64,000 nucleotides of DNA, from assembly GCA_038109305.1 (NCBI GenBank), contig JAYNIR010000016.1:1-64000 (forward strand), in the 5' to 3' direction. Source of the stretch: UBA1479 sp038109305. GTDB lineage: Bacteria > Pseudomonadota > Alphaproteobacteria > Rhodospirillales > Casp-alpha2. Shown here piece after piece: positions 16,658-25,180 of this stretch. Positions within the stretch are counted from its first letter, which is position 1. Every line of letters begins with the position of its first letter. The translations under genes were made by a program, and so were the position numbers. The notes below the pieces were generated by a model that made no database searches, was not told where the DNA came from, and saw only the letters and a list, made by a program, of their open reading frames with translations.

Positions 16658-17116
16658 ATGGTTGAACTTGTAACCGGAAGCGGCGCCCACCGAACCCTGA
16701 GCCTCAATGCGGCTCAGCAGTATGCGGCCGAGGCCCAGCGTCTGGCGCAGGCGGAAGCGGCGCAACAGCGGCGGGATCTACTCGCGGTCGGGGCGGCGCG
16801 GCTCAGAGCCGATCCGCTGGCGCGGGGGCCGCTCGACGCGACCGTGCCGGCGGGGGATGTCGATGCCCGGTCGGCGGATCGGCCAAGCCGATCGCCGCAG
16901 CTTGCCGACTTGGTTTCCGATCCGAACGAGGTCAACCGCATCCTGGAAGAAACGCAGGGCGTCAACCGCCGGGGCAGCGACGGCGACCGCGCAGCGCAGG
17001 CGGCGCTCCTCGTCGATGCTTTCCGCCGCTCGCTGTTTATTTCGATGATCGATCCCGGCCGCGCCATGACGGTTTTGGGTGCGCGGGACATCATCAAGAT
17101 GGAAGATGAGACGTAA
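16658..17116 (+). CDS. Hypothetical protein
   Basis: A 152-residue soluble protein with no signal peptide. The first 50 residues are Ala/Gln/Arg-rich and probably helical (AAQQYAAEAQRLAQAEAAQQRRD). The middle looks disordered. The C-terminal 60 residues (AAQAALLVDAFRRSLFISMIDPGRAM) could form a small helical domain. It stands alone, diverging from the secreted protein gene and converging on the small gene at 17182. Closeness to fliN hints at a motility link but nothing in the sequence confirms this. Confidence 0.5.
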   Translation: MVELVTGSGAHRTLSLNAAQQYAAEAQRLAQAEAAQQRRDLLAVGAARLRADPLARGPLDATVPAGDVDARSADRPSRSPQLADLVSDPNEVNRILEETQGVNRRGSDGDRAAQAALLVDAFRRSLFISMIDPGRAMTVLGARDIIKMEDET

Positions 17117-17181
17117 ATCCCGTTGGATTTGTAGGGGACGAGGACGGAGATGGAACAGGCGAGGGGCCGCGGCCCCGACAG

Positions 17182-17385
17182 TCAGTTCAAAACGGCTGAA
17201 CCGGGTGTTTTCTGCGACAGAAGTTCCTCGGTCGCGAGGACAACGCGGAGCCACACCGCTCGGGCGGCCTGATCGCCCCGGTCGCGCATCTGGTCAGCCT
17301 TAATTTGCGCGCCGACGGGCGCCATGTCGCCGAATTCCTTCACCATCAGGTCCGCGGCGCGGTAAATTTCACTATTGGTCGCCAT
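17182..17385 (-). CDS. Small conserved-looking cytoplasmic protein
   Basis: 67 residues with a ribosome site (GGAGAGG) before the ATG. The pattern (EIYRAADLMVKEFG, then DQMRDRGDQAARAVWLRVVLATEELL) is that of a small helical family common in alphaproteobacteria in which an acidic-Arg helix precedes a VWxRI/VxxAxEEL helix; I believe it resembles DUF6961 but cannot verify this. It follows fliN by 35 bases on the same strand and may be co-transcribed. Confidence 0.6.
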   Translation of the reverse strand: MATNSEIYRAADLMVKEFGDMAPVGAQIKADQMRDRGDQAARAVWLRVVLATEELLSQKTPGSAVLN

Positions 17386-17420
17386 GGGATAACCCTCTCC
17401 GCCGGTTGATGCGTCGCCGA

Positions 17421-17729
17421 CTACTGCTTCATCGTCTGGCTGATCTTGAGGATCTCGGTCATCTTCACGCCGAGCCGGTCTTCGATCACCACCACGTCGC
17501 CCATGGCGACAAGGTGGTTGTTGGCGTGAATTTCAATGTTTTCCCCGACCGAGCGGTTCAGTTCCACGACGGCGCCGCGGCCCAGTTTCAGGATCTGGCT
17601 GATCGGCATGTCGGCTGTGCCCAGAACGGCGGTGATTTCCACCTGAACGTTGTTCAGCGAACGCCGTTCGTCGAGCGCGGCGGCGCTGCTCGATTTTTCA
17701 CCCTGATCGGAGGCTGTGTCTTCTGCCAT
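17421..17729 (-). CDS. fliN: Flagellar motor switch protein FliN
   Basis: 102 residues from the ATG at 17729, which has a GGAG ribosome site; the longer open frame upstream looks non-coding. Residues about 25-100 form a SpoA domain: the ILKLGRGAVVELNRSVGENIEIHANNHLVAMGDVVVIEDRLGVKMTEI pattern is diagnostic. With FliM and FliG, FliN builds the cytoplasmic C-ring that sets rotor direction. No other flagellar genes are adjacent, so this gene lies apart from any main flagellar cluster. The short acidic N-terminus is usual for alphaproteobacterial FliN. Confidence 0.88.
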   Translation of the reverse strand: MAEDTASDQGEKSSSAAALDERRSLNNVQVEITAVLGTADMPISQILKLGRGAVVELNRSVGENIEIHANNHLVAMGDVVVIEDRLGVKMTEILKISQTMKQ

Positions 17730-17953
17730 GGTATTTCTCCAACATGTTCGGCGACCGCCCGGGATTATAGCCGAAGTCAGTGGCCGGACCGACAAATCTT
17801 CGGACACTTTGTGACCCGAAAACCTTAATGTTTTGTTATCGGGACGGCGAAAGCTCGTATTTCCGACCCTTGTATATGGTTAAAAACGCCTTTTCAGGGA
17901 CCCGGACCGGCGGACAAGGCAGCGCCCATACGGCCCCAAAGGCGGCGGGCGGG

Positions 17954-18550
17954 CTATTCCGCCAGTTTATCGGCGACAAAGTCCAACCGGTCCTGACCCC
18001 AGAAAAGCTCCCCGCCGACGACGTAGGAAGGCGCCCCGAACACGCCGAATTCCTTCGCTTCCTCGGTGTATCGGGCATAGATAGCCTGCACGTCGGCGGT
18101 GTCGGCCTGATCCAGCAGGTCGCCGCCGTTGTGGCCAAGGCCGTCGGCAATGGCTTTCAGGGTTTCCGGGTCGGCCTGGTTTTTTTCCTCCGCCCACGTG
18201 GCCCGCATGATCGCGTGAACCATCGGCCCCACATCGGCGCCGGTCTTTTGTGCGGCGATCACGACGCGCGCGGACAAATCGTTGGACGCGGGAAAAAATT
18301 TTGGCTCAAGCGTCAGGTTGACGCCCAGCTTTTTGCACCAGCGCTGCAATTCCAGCATCCGATAGGCCTGGCGCTGCAGCGCCCGTTTGGCCAGCGGCAA
18401 ACCGCCTGACATGGAAAAGACCTCGCCGATGCGGAACGGTTTGTGGTTGATTGCGGCCCTGTGCTCGGCGGCGATGGTCCGGAGCCTGGCGTCGCCCAGA
18501 TAGCTCCACGGTGACTTCAACGCGAAGTAATAGTCGATGGTTTTTGTCAT
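17954..18550 (-). CDS. 2-hydroxychromene-2-carboxylate isomerase / DsbA-like family protein
   Basis: 198 residues from the ATG at 18550. A thioredoxin-fold protein of the kappa-class GST / HCCA isomerase branch: the N-terminal DYYFALKSPWSYLGD segment has Ser (SPW) where DsbA has Cys, and the C-terminal FGVFGAPSYVVGGELFWGQDRLDFV motif contains the cis-Pro loop and the typical Trp-Gly-Gln-Asp-Arg. In naphthalene degradation this family isomerises 2-hydroxychromene-2-carboxylate with glutathione. No aromatic pathway genes are near, so a general glutathione-linked isomerase or transferase role is equally possible. Confidence 0.85.
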   Translation of the reverse strand: MTKTIDYYFALKSPWSYLGDARLRTIAAEHRAAINHKPFRIGEVFSMSGGLPLAKRALQRQAYRMLELQRWCKKLGVNLTLEPKFFPASNDLSARVVIAAQKTGADVGPMVHAIMRATWAEEKNQADPETLKAIADGLGHNGGDLLDQADTADVQAIYARYTEEAKEFGVFGAPSYVVGGELFWGQDRLDFVADKLAE

Positions 18551-18918
18551 TGCCCGTACCCATAGAGCTCTCTGGATTACAGTCATGTGGCATCGCGCGG
18601 CGGCCCGGTCAAGTCCCTGGCGGCGCCAATAAATTGCCTCAATTTGTTGAAATTTCGCGCTTTTTCCTGGATTGACCAGGCTTGCATTGACAGCCTGATT
18701 CCGCCAAGGCAACGATTGTCACGCAACAGTAACTAAATCCTGTTGACGGTCGGCGCTGTCTTTCCTTCCGGATGAGGCGTCAGCGGATCCGGCGCGAGCC
18801 GGGCCAAGTGACCATCCGGAAGCGGTCAGGGAAGCAAAAGGGGGCTCCCATGCGGCATCCGCCCGTTTACGGCAATACCGTCTACTAAATCGCGATCTAC
18901 AAACGGGAGGTCCGGTCG
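18551..18918. other. 368-base gene-poor interval
   Basis: No full gene is seen. The left half is the promoter region of the minus-strand isomerase gene. The right half holds a possible structured transcript (18743-18849) and a 12-codon frame (18850-18888) that precedes the small gene at 18919. Confidence 0.5.
18743..18849 (+). ncRNA. Candidate structured 5' leader RNA
   Basis: A TTGACG box lies at 18743-18748. Downstream, TTCCGGATG (18766-18774) pairs perfectly with CATCCGGAA (18813-18821), enclosing a second hairpin CCGGC-GCGA-GCCGG with a GNRA tetraloop. A third, weaker hairpin (GGGAAGC with GCTCCC) ends just before an ATG at 18850. Nested stems with a GNRA loop suggest a folded leader, but the sequence matches no riboswitch consensus I recall (TPP, cobalamin, SAM, glycine, c-di-GMP and fluoride were considered). 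The RNA function is an inference. Confidence 0.3.
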
Positions 18919-19107
18919 TTGGTCAAGGAAAACCAATCTCATAATATTTACGATGACGGCTGGACCGATCCGCACGTGCACGATGTGGTCGCGCGGGACG
19001 AGACCAAGGCTCGTCAGATGATCATCGAGCGATTTCCACCGGACGACGGTTTCGTCATTGAAATCGTATCGGTGGCGGACAGAGCGTCCGATTCGTTCGA
19101 CTATTAG
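18919..19107 (+). CDS. Small acidic hypothetical protein, possibly 5'-truncated by an in-frame stop
   Basis: 62 residues if started at the TTG at 18919, which has a GGGAGG ribosome site eight bases upstream. The body (IYDDGWTDPHVHDVVARDETKARQMIIERFPPDDGFVIEIVSV) looks like a conserved alpha/beta domain. The same frame continues upstream as IAIYKREVRS, a plausible first strand, until a TAA at 18886, and then as a 12-codon frame from an ATG at 18850 with its own ribosome site. Either the TTG is the true start, or a one-base change made the TAA and truncated an 85-residue protein. No family is recognised. It converges on the ligase gene with overlapping stop codons. Confidence 0.5.
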   Translation: MVKENQSHNIYDDGWTDPHVHDVVARDETKARQMIIERFPPDDGFVIEIVSVADRASDSFDY

Positions 19108-20729
19108 GTGCCGCGGTCACGCAGTTCCTTGCGTTTGATCTTGCCGGTGGCGGTCATGGGCAGGTCGTCGACGAATTCGATCAACCGCGGGTATTCATGG
19201 GATGACAGCCGCGTTTTGACGTACTCGCGGATGTTCTGCTCCGTTGCCGCGTCGGTGGCGTGGTCGGGCAGAAGCTTGATGTACGCCTTAACTGCCTGGG
19301 TGCGGATCGGATCGGGCACGCCGACCACGGCAGCCAATTCGACCGCCGGGTGATGGGCGAGGCAATCCTCGATCTCGCCCGGGCCGATACGGTACCCGGC
19401 GGATGTGATCACGTCATCGCCGCGGCCCACGAACCACAAATATCCGTCCTGGTCGCGGTATCCGGTATCGCCCATCAGCCACCATTCCCCCCGCATGTTG
19501 GCCTCGGTCGCTTCTCGGTTGTTCCAGTATTGCAAAAGCATCACCGGGTCCGGCCTGCGGCAGGCCAGTTCGCCCTCGCGCTCGGGCGGCATCGGGTTGC
19601 CCGCCGCATCAATCACGTCGACCACGTGCCCCGGCGCGGGGCGGCCCATGCAGCCCGCCTTGGCGGGCATGATTTCTGCGCAGTTGGCGACGATGATGTT
19701 GCATTCCGTCTGGCCGTAAAATTCGTTGACCGTCAGGCCCAGGTGTTCGTCCGCCCACTGGAACAGCTCCGCGCCGACCGGCTCGCCGGCCGAGGCGACG
19801 GAACGCAGCTTCAACTCATACCGTCCGGCCGGGTTCGGCACTTTGCTCATCAACCGGAGCGCCGTTGGCGGCATGAAGGTGTTGCGGACGCCCAGCCGCG
19901 CCATCAACCGCAGCGCGTCTTCCGGGTCGTACTTGCGGGCCCGATGGGCGACCACGGGGACGCCCAAATACCACGCACACATGAGCGTGTTCATCAGACC
20001 GCCGATCCAGGCCCAGTCGGCGGGCGTCCACACCAGGTCGCCCGGCTGACCCAGAAAATTATGAAACATTTCCGCCGCCGGCATGTGGCCCAACAAAACC
20101 CGGTGCGCATGCAAGGCGCCCTTGGGCGGGCCGGTGGTCCCGGATGTGTAGATGATCAGCGCCGGATCGTCGGCGGCAGTATCGACCGGCGTGAAGGCGT
20201 CGGACGCGCGGCCCATGCCCGACCAAAAATCCCGGGCGTCGGGTCCGTCGGCGCCGGCGTCGGTTACCAACACCGTTTGCAGCGCAGGCAGCCGCTCGCG
20301 GATCGCCGCGATCTTCGGATAATTCGCCTCGTCGGTCACCAGGACCGACGCGCCGGAATCGGCAAGCCGGAATTCAAGCGCTTCTTCGCCGAACAGCGTG
20401 AACAGCGGGATCGAAATCAGGCCCGCTTTCCACGCGGCGACATGCGTGATTGCTGTTTCCAAGGACTGCGGCAGCAACACGGCCACCCGCGCGCCGCGGT
20501 CAAGCCCCAGACCCGTGAACACGTTGGCCAATTGATTGGAAAGCGCCCGGATCGCGCTGAAACTGTAGGACACCGTGTCGTCGCCGGCGCCGGCGACGAT
20601 CAGCGCGGTCCGCGCCGGATGGATGTACGCCACGGCATCGGATACGGCGACGCCCATGTTAAACCGCGCCGGGATGGCCCAGGCGAACCCGTCGTATAGC
20701 TTTTCGTAGGTGTCCGTTTTGACCAGCAT
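19104..20729 (-). CDS. AMP-dependent acyl-CoA synthetase
   Basis: 541 residues from the ATG at 20729; a TTG at 20762 would add 11. The P-loop-like motif YTSGTTGPPKG near residues 170-180, the VNEFYGQTE adenine-binding motif and the C-terminal YRIGPGEIE hinge with the catalytic Lys in TGKIKRKELRDR are all present. ANL enzymes activate a carboxylate with ATP and transfer it to CoA. The WTPADWAWIGGL segment resembles the acetyl/propionyl/medium-chain ligase group (Acs- and MACS-like) rather than long-chain FadD. Exact chain length is unknown. Confidence 0.87.
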   Translation of the reverse strand: MLVKTDTYEKLYDGFAWAIPARFNMGVAVSDAVAYIHPARTALIVAGAGDDTVSYSFSAIRALSNQLANVFTGLGLDRGARVAVLLPQSLETAITHVAAWKAGLISIPLFTLFGEEALEFRLADSGASVLVTDEANYPKIAAIRERLPALQTVLVTDAGADGPDARDFWSGMGRASDAFTPVDTAADDPALIIYTSGTTGPPKGALHAHRVLLGHMPAAEMFHNFLGQPGDLVWTPADWAWIGGLMNTLMCAWYLGVPVVAHRARKYDPEDALRLMARLGVRNTFMPPTALRLMSKVPNPAGRYELKLRSVASAGEPVGAELFQWADEHLGLTVNEFYGQTECNIIVANCAEIMPAKAGCMGRPAPGHVVDVIDAAGNPMPPEREGELACRRPDPVMLLQYWNNREATEANMRGEWWLMGDTGYRDQDGYLWFVGRGDDVITSAGYRIGPGEIEDCLAHHPAVELAAVVGVPDPIRTQAVKAYIKLLPDHATDAATEQNIREYVKTRLSSHEYPRLIEFVDDLPMTATGKIKRKELRDRGT

Positions 20730-20787
20730 GGCCCCGGCGGTGTCCTTCCCGGACGGGCGCAAGTAGATAACTGCCTTACAGCCTGGC

Positions 20788-22002
20788 CTATTTGAACGCG
20801 GTCAGGTTCTGCCCTCCGGATTCGAAATAATGGTACGCGTCGACCGTTTCAAGCAACACCCCGTCATACCCTTGGGCGATCAGGCCGTAGGTAAACGATT
20901 TCGCATCGCCGTAGATCAGCTTGTGCCATTCCGGCCGCCAGTATTCGACAAAGAACCGGTCGGGATCGGTCGGGTAGGGCGCGGTGATCCAGCGCGGCGA
21001 ACCGGATTGCCACCCGGCCTTCCAGTAATATCGGTAGCTGGCGGCGGTGCCGATGTCCATCCGCGCCAGCACAAGGCGCTTGGAGCCGAGTTTTTTGTAC
21101 TTCATGGTTTCGATGGCGCGTTTCGAAAACGGCTTGCGGCCATGAAATACGTCAACGATCACCATGTCGAAGTTGGTATCATGCATCTTGAGGGCGAATT
21201 CGACCTCAAGCCCGAAGGCGGTGGTGTCGCGCAGGTAGACGTAATTTTTGGCGCTGTCCATGGACAGCACGTGATTGCCGTTTTCCCGGAACGGCCGCGA
21301 CGGATAGGTCGGCAGCGCATTCATTTCATTGATCGGTTTTTGCGCAACGAAGGGAAGGTAACCTTTGCGCGCACTTTCCTGCAGCACGCGGTCGATGGCC
21401 TTGCGGTCGTTGGTGAAATCCATCGTCAACAGCCGGATGCGGTTGCGTTCCGCCAGATCGGTGAAATGTTTCAGCATGTCAGCGGTGTCTTTTTCGGGCG
21501 GCTTGCCGAACGCTTGGTTACCGTAAAACAGGCCGTCCTGCATAATCGCGTCAATCGACAGCATGTAACCCCGCGCGGGAAAGGCCTTGCGCTGGTCCGC
21601 TTCGTCGACTTTTTCCAAAAGTTCCAGGCCGTTGTGGGTCATGACCACGAAGCCGGGTTGCGTTTTGCGCGCAAAATTGGCGATTTCGGTGATGAGCTTA
21701 CGCATTTCCTCGCGGAAATCGGTCAGCTTGCCCAGAACCGGCGCGCCGATGGGGGGGGCCTGCGGCACAACGGGCACGCCCTGGACGCGGACTTGGCCCC
21801 GGTTGTCGCCGCCCGGCGCCGCGGGAGCCGCACCGGGTGCGGGGGTCGGTTCAGCCCACGGCGCCGCCAGCGGATCGGCCGCCGACGCCGGCGGAGTCTG
21901 CGCCCACGCGCCCTCGTTGGCGGCGATCGCGATCCCGAGCGTCAGGCCGAGCGCCGAGCCGAACGTCAAGCCGCGTAGCCAGATTTTCCGGCGGGTGTTC
22001 AT
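20788..22002 (-). CDS. Secreted GH114 / TM1410-like (polygalactosaminidase-type) protein
   Basis: 404 residues with a basic N-terminus and signal peptide (about residues 1-35), then a Pro/Ala-rich linker to about residue 85. The C-terminal TIM-barrel region contains VLARMDIGTAASYRYYWKAGW, FFVEYWRPEW and GLIAQGYDGVLLETVDAYHYFE. These are hallmarks of the TM1410/MJ1477 family related to glycoside hydrolase 114 (endo-alpha-1,4-polygalactosaminidase). It probably acts on an extracellular or periplasmic amino-sugar polymer. Its 5' flank contains a perfect 18-base tandem duplication. Substrate is inferred from the fold only. Confidence 0.75.
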   Translation of the reverse strand: MNTRRKIWLRGLTFGSALGLTLGIAIAANEGAWAQTPPASAADPLAAPWAEPTPAPGAAPAAPGGDNRGQVRVQGVPVVPQAPPIGAPVLGKLTDFREEMRKLITEIANFARKTQPGFVVMTHNGLELLEKVDEADQRKAFPARGYMLSIDAIMQDGLFYGNQAFGKPPEKDTADMLKHFTDLAERNRIRLLTMDFTNDRKAIDRVLQESARKGYLPFVAQKPINEMNALPTYPSRPFRENGNHVLSMDSAKNYVYLRDTTAFGLEVEFALKMHDTNFDMVIVDVFHGRKPFSKRAIETMKYKKLGSKRLVLARMDIGTAASYRYYWKAGWQSGSPRWITAPYPTDPDRFFVEYWRPEWHKLIYGDAKSFTYGLIAQGYDGVLLETVDAYHYFESGGQNLTAFK

Positions 22003-22017
22003 GACAAATTCTGTTCC

Positions 22018-22053
22018 TTTTCCGCCGTCAGACTATTTTCCGCCGTCAGACTA
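22018..22053. repeat. Perfect 18-base tandem duplication upstream of the GH114-like gene
   Basis: Two identical copies of TTTTCCGCCGTCAGACTA (22018-22035, 22036-22053) lie directly before the minus-strand start at 22002. In the minus orientation each copy contains a purine-rich GGCGGAAAA that resembles a ribosome site, the nearer one followed by GGAAC. Replication slippage is the simplest origin. Confidence 0.85.
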
Positions 22054-22213
22054 TAAGACAAGGGTTAATCAGTTCTTAGCCGCGCCGGGGCTTCGCCGGG
22101 GCCCGGTCGGGCGTGTCTCTGCCTTATACCACGGACGCGAAGGGCCTTTCACCAAGATGTCTCGGCCGCCGACCCGCCTTGTTCCGGTCACACGCGGGGG
22201 GTACATTCGCCGC

Positions 22214-24286
22214 ATGAACGTCCAGCACCCCGTCAAGCCGCAATTCCGACCCTCCGCCTGTCCGCACGATTGCCCCAGCACCTGCGCCCTGGAGGTCGAG
22301 GTCCTGGACAACCGCACCATCGGGCGTGTCCGCGGCAACCCGCGGAACGACTACACCGCGGGCGTGATCTGCGCCAAGGTTGCGGCCTATCGCGAACGGG
22401 TCCACCACCCGGACCGGCTGACGCAGCCGTTGCAAAGCGTCGGGGCGAAAGGCGACGGTGACTTCCGCCTGATCACCTGGGATCAGGCGCTGGATGAGGT
22501 GACAGAAGCGATCACCCGCGCGTCCGCCAAATACGGGGCGGAAACCGTCTGGCCCTACCACTTCGCGGGCACAATGGGATTGGCGCAGCGCGACTGCATC
22601 CACCGCCTGCGCAATGTCTTCGGGTTTTCTCGCGAACACGAAACAATCTGCGTCACCACCGCTTGTAACGGCTGGATCGCCGGTGCGGGCCGCATCTGGG
22701 GCGCCGATCCGCGCGAAATGGCGGAATCGGATCTGATCGTCGTCTGGGGATGCAATCCGGTTTCGACCCAGGTCAACGTCATGACCCACGTCGCCAAGGC
22801 GCGGAAAAGCCGGGGCGCAAAGCTGGTCGTCATCGATCCGTACCGGACGCCGACGGCGGAACAGGCCGACATCCACCTGCCCATTCGGCCCGGCACCGAC
22901 GGCGCGCTCGGCTGCGCGGTGATGCATGTCCTGTTCGACGAAAACATGGCCGACTGGGATTACATGCGGCAATACACCGACGGTCCCGAACGCCTGCAAC
23001 AGCACCTGTCGACGCGGACGCCGGAATGGGCCGAAGCCATCACCGGCATCCCGGCCGATGACATCCGCGCCTTCGCCCGGCTTTACGGGCGGACGGAACG
23101 CGCCTTCCTGCGCATCGGATACGGCTTCACCCGCTCGCGCAACGGCGCCGCCAACATGCACGCGGTGACCTGCCTGCCGGTGGTGACCGGATCGTGGAAG
23201 CACCGGGGTGGCGGCGCGCTTTATTCAAACCGGGAATTGTTCGGTGTCGACCAGACCCTGATCCGGGGATTGGACAGACTCGACCCTTCGACCCGGGCGC
23301 TCGACATGTCCCGCATCGGCCCGATCCTGACCGGAGACAAAAAAAGTTTGTTCGGCGGGCCGCCGGTGACGGTTTTGTTCACGCAGAACATCAACCCGGC
23401 CGAGGTCGCGCCCGAAACGGCGAAGGTCATCGACGGCATGAAGCGGGACGATTTGTTCACCTGCGTACACGAGCAGTTCATGACCGCGTCGGCGAAGCTG
23501 GCCGATATCGTCCTGCCGGCGACCATGTTCCTCGAACACGAGGACATGTATCAGGGCGGCGGGCATGTGTATCTGCAGGTTCATAAGGCGCTGATCGAAG
23601 CGCCAGGCGAGTGCCGATCGAACAACGAGGTCGTCAACGCCATCGGGCAAAGGCTCGGCACCGATTATCCGGCGTTCCACATGTCGGCATGGGAACTCAT
23701 CGACGATGCGCTCCGGCGCAGCGGCCGTCCATCCGCCGACGAGGTTTATGAAAACGGCTGGGTCGACTGCACGTTTCCGTTCGAAAAGGCGCATTTTCTG
23801 AACGGTTTCGGTCATGCCGACGGCAAGTTCCATTTCGCTGCCGATTGGGCGTCGCTCGGCGCCGATCACGAAGCCATGTCGGCGCTGCCCGACCATCTGG
23901 CGGTCACCGACGCGGCGACCGCAGAACACCCGTATCGTCTGGTCGCCGCGCCGGCGCGGCGGTTTCTCAACACCTCGTTCACGGAAACGCCGTCCAGCCG
24001 TAAGAGGGAAGTCCGCCCCGAAGCGCTGATCCATACCGAGACTTGCAAAGAACTGGGACTTGCGGAAGGCGACCGGGTGCGGCTCGGCAACCGGCAGGGC
24101 AGCGTCGTCGTGCATGTCCGCGCGTTCGACGGATTGCAGACCCACACGGTGATCGTCGAAGGAATCTGGCCCAATGACGCGTTCGAGGAAGGCATCGGCA
24201 TCAACCTGTTGACCAGCGCCGACCCGGCATTACCTGGCGGTGGCGCCGTGTTCCACGACACCGCGGTCTGGATGCGGCCCGCCTGA
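22214..24286 (+). CDS. Molybdopterin-dependent oxidoreductase (DMSO-reductase family)
   Basis: 690 residues from the ATG at 22214; the longer open frame upstream overlaps the GH114-like gene and is non-coding. A [4Fe-4S] site is formed by C-x3-C-x3-C (ACPHDCPSTC) and a later Cys in GVICAKV. Bis-MGD domains follow, with VVWGCNPVSTQ, LVVIDPYRTPTAEQADIHLPIRPGTDGAL and a C-terminal barrel (LGLAEGDRVRLGNRQGSV). There is no Tat signal, so the enzyme is probably cytoplasmic. The substrate is unknown. Its stop overlaps the mipZ start (TGATG), indicating co-translation with an unrelated division gene. Confidence 0.87.
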   Translation: MNVQHPVKPQFRPSACPHDCPSTCALEVEVLDNRTIGRVRGNPRNDYTAGVICAKVAAYRERVHHPDRLTQPLQSVGAKGDGDFRLITWDQALDEVTEAITRASAKYGAETVWPYHFAGTMGLAQRDCIHRLRNVFGFSREHETICVTTACNGWIAGAGRIWGADPREMAESDLIVVWGCNPVSTQVNVMTHVAKARKSRGAKLVVIDPYRTPTAEQADIHLPIRPGTDGALGCAVMHVLFDENMADWDYMRQYTDGPERLQQHLSTRTPEWAEAITGIPADDIRAFARLYGRTERAFLRIGYGFTRSRNGAANMHAVTCLPVVTGSWKHRGGGALYSNRELFGVDQTLIRGLDRLDPSTRALDMSRIGPILTGDKKSLFGGPPVTVLFTQNINPAEVAPETAKVIDGMKRDDLFTCVHEQFMTASAKLADIVLPATMFLEHEDMYQGGGHVYLQVHKALIEAPGECRSNNEVVNAIGQRLGTDYPAFHMSAWELIDDALRRSGRPSADEVYENGWVDCTFPFEKAHFLNGFGHADGKFHFAADWASLGADHEAMSALPDHLAVTDAATAEHPYRLVAAPARRFLNTSFTETPSSRKREVRPEALIHTETCKELGLAEGDRVRLGNRQGSVVVHVRAFDGLQTHTVIVEGIWPNDAFEEGIGINLLTSADPALPGGGAVFHDTAVWMRPA

Positions 24287-25098
24287 TGGCCAAATCACAC
24301 GGGCAAACAGCCGGCGCCGGCCATGTCATCGTCGTCGGCAATGAAAAAGGCGGCAGCGGCAAATCGACCACGGCCATGCACATCGCGGTCGGTCTGATGC
24401 GGGCCGGGCGCGACGTCGCGGTCATCGACACCGACGTGCGGCAGGGAACGCTCCGCCGGTTTCTCGAAAACCGCCGGGACTATGCCAAGACGATCAATCA
24501 GCCTGTGCCGATCCCGGAATTGATCGATGTCGCCGCCGCCGGGTTCGAAGGCGGTAACGACGCCGACCGTATGGCTGCCGTTTTGCGCGGGGAAACCAAC
24601 CGCATGGTCGTCATCGATACGCCTGGCAGCGCCACGCCGCTTTCCGAGGCCGCGCACTCCCACGCCGATACGCTGATCACGCCCCTGAACGACAGCTTCG
24701 TCGACCTGGACGTTCTCGGGCGCATGGATATCGAGGACATGACCGTGAAAGGGCCCAGCCAGTACGCCGAAATGGTCTGGCGGCAGAAAATCCTGCGCGC
24801 CCGGCGCGACGGCGGCGACATGGACTGGGTCGTCATCCGCAACCGGTTGAGCCCGCTCGACTCCCGCAATCGGCGGGAAATTGAAAAGGCGTTGCAGGCC
24901 CTGGCGACGCGGATCGGATTCCGTTTTCTGCCCGGTTTCGTTGAACGGATGATCTACCGCGAACTGTTTCTGGCGGGGCTGACCATCATGGACATACGGG
25001 AAGCGGCGGCGGCGGAGCTCTCCATGTCGCACCTTTCCGCCCGGCAGGAAGTCCGGCGGCTGATCGACAGCCTCCGCCTGCCGCCGCTGAAAGCCTGA
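24286..25098 (+). CDS. mipZ: Division-plane positioning ATPase MipZ
   Basis: 270 residues of the ParA/MinD superfamily. The deviant Walker A motif GNEKGGSGKSTTAMHIAVGL is near residues 18-37, switch I-like VIDTDVRQGTLRRFLENR follows at about 46-63, and Walker B is VVIDTPG. The C-terminal half (MDWVVIRNRLSPLDSRNRREIEKAL, GFRFLPGFVERMIYRELF) is the MipZ-specific region. In Caulobacter MipZ forms a bipolar gradient from ParB at the origin and blocks FtsZ assembly away from midcell. Its coupling to an oxidoreductase gene is unusual. Confidence 0.92.
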   Translation: MAKSHGQTAGAGHVIVVGNEKGGSGKSTTAMHIAVGLMRAGRDVAVIDTDVRQGTLRRFLENRRDYAKTINQPVPIPELIDVAAAGFEGGNDADRMAAVLRGETNRMVVIDTPGSATPLSEAAHSHADTLITPLNDSFVDLDVLGRMDIEDMTVKGPSQYAEMVWRQKILRARRDGGDMDWVVIRNRLSPLDSRNRREIEKALQALATRIGFRFLPGFVERMIYRELFLAGLTIMDIREAAAAELSMSHLSARQEVRRLIDSLRLPPLKA

Positions 25099-25180
25099 AC
25101 CGGCGCAAACTGGCGTCCGGCGGCCACCGGGCCTATCTTATAGGCGACTGGCTGAATTCGGGACAAACCCGGAGGCGCGT

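Noticed and set aside
18761..18849. Signal recognition particle RNA, suggested by GGTCAGG and GGAAG strings
   Set aside because: The order and spacing of the conserved SRP core (GGTCAGGnCCGGAAGGnAGCA) are not met.
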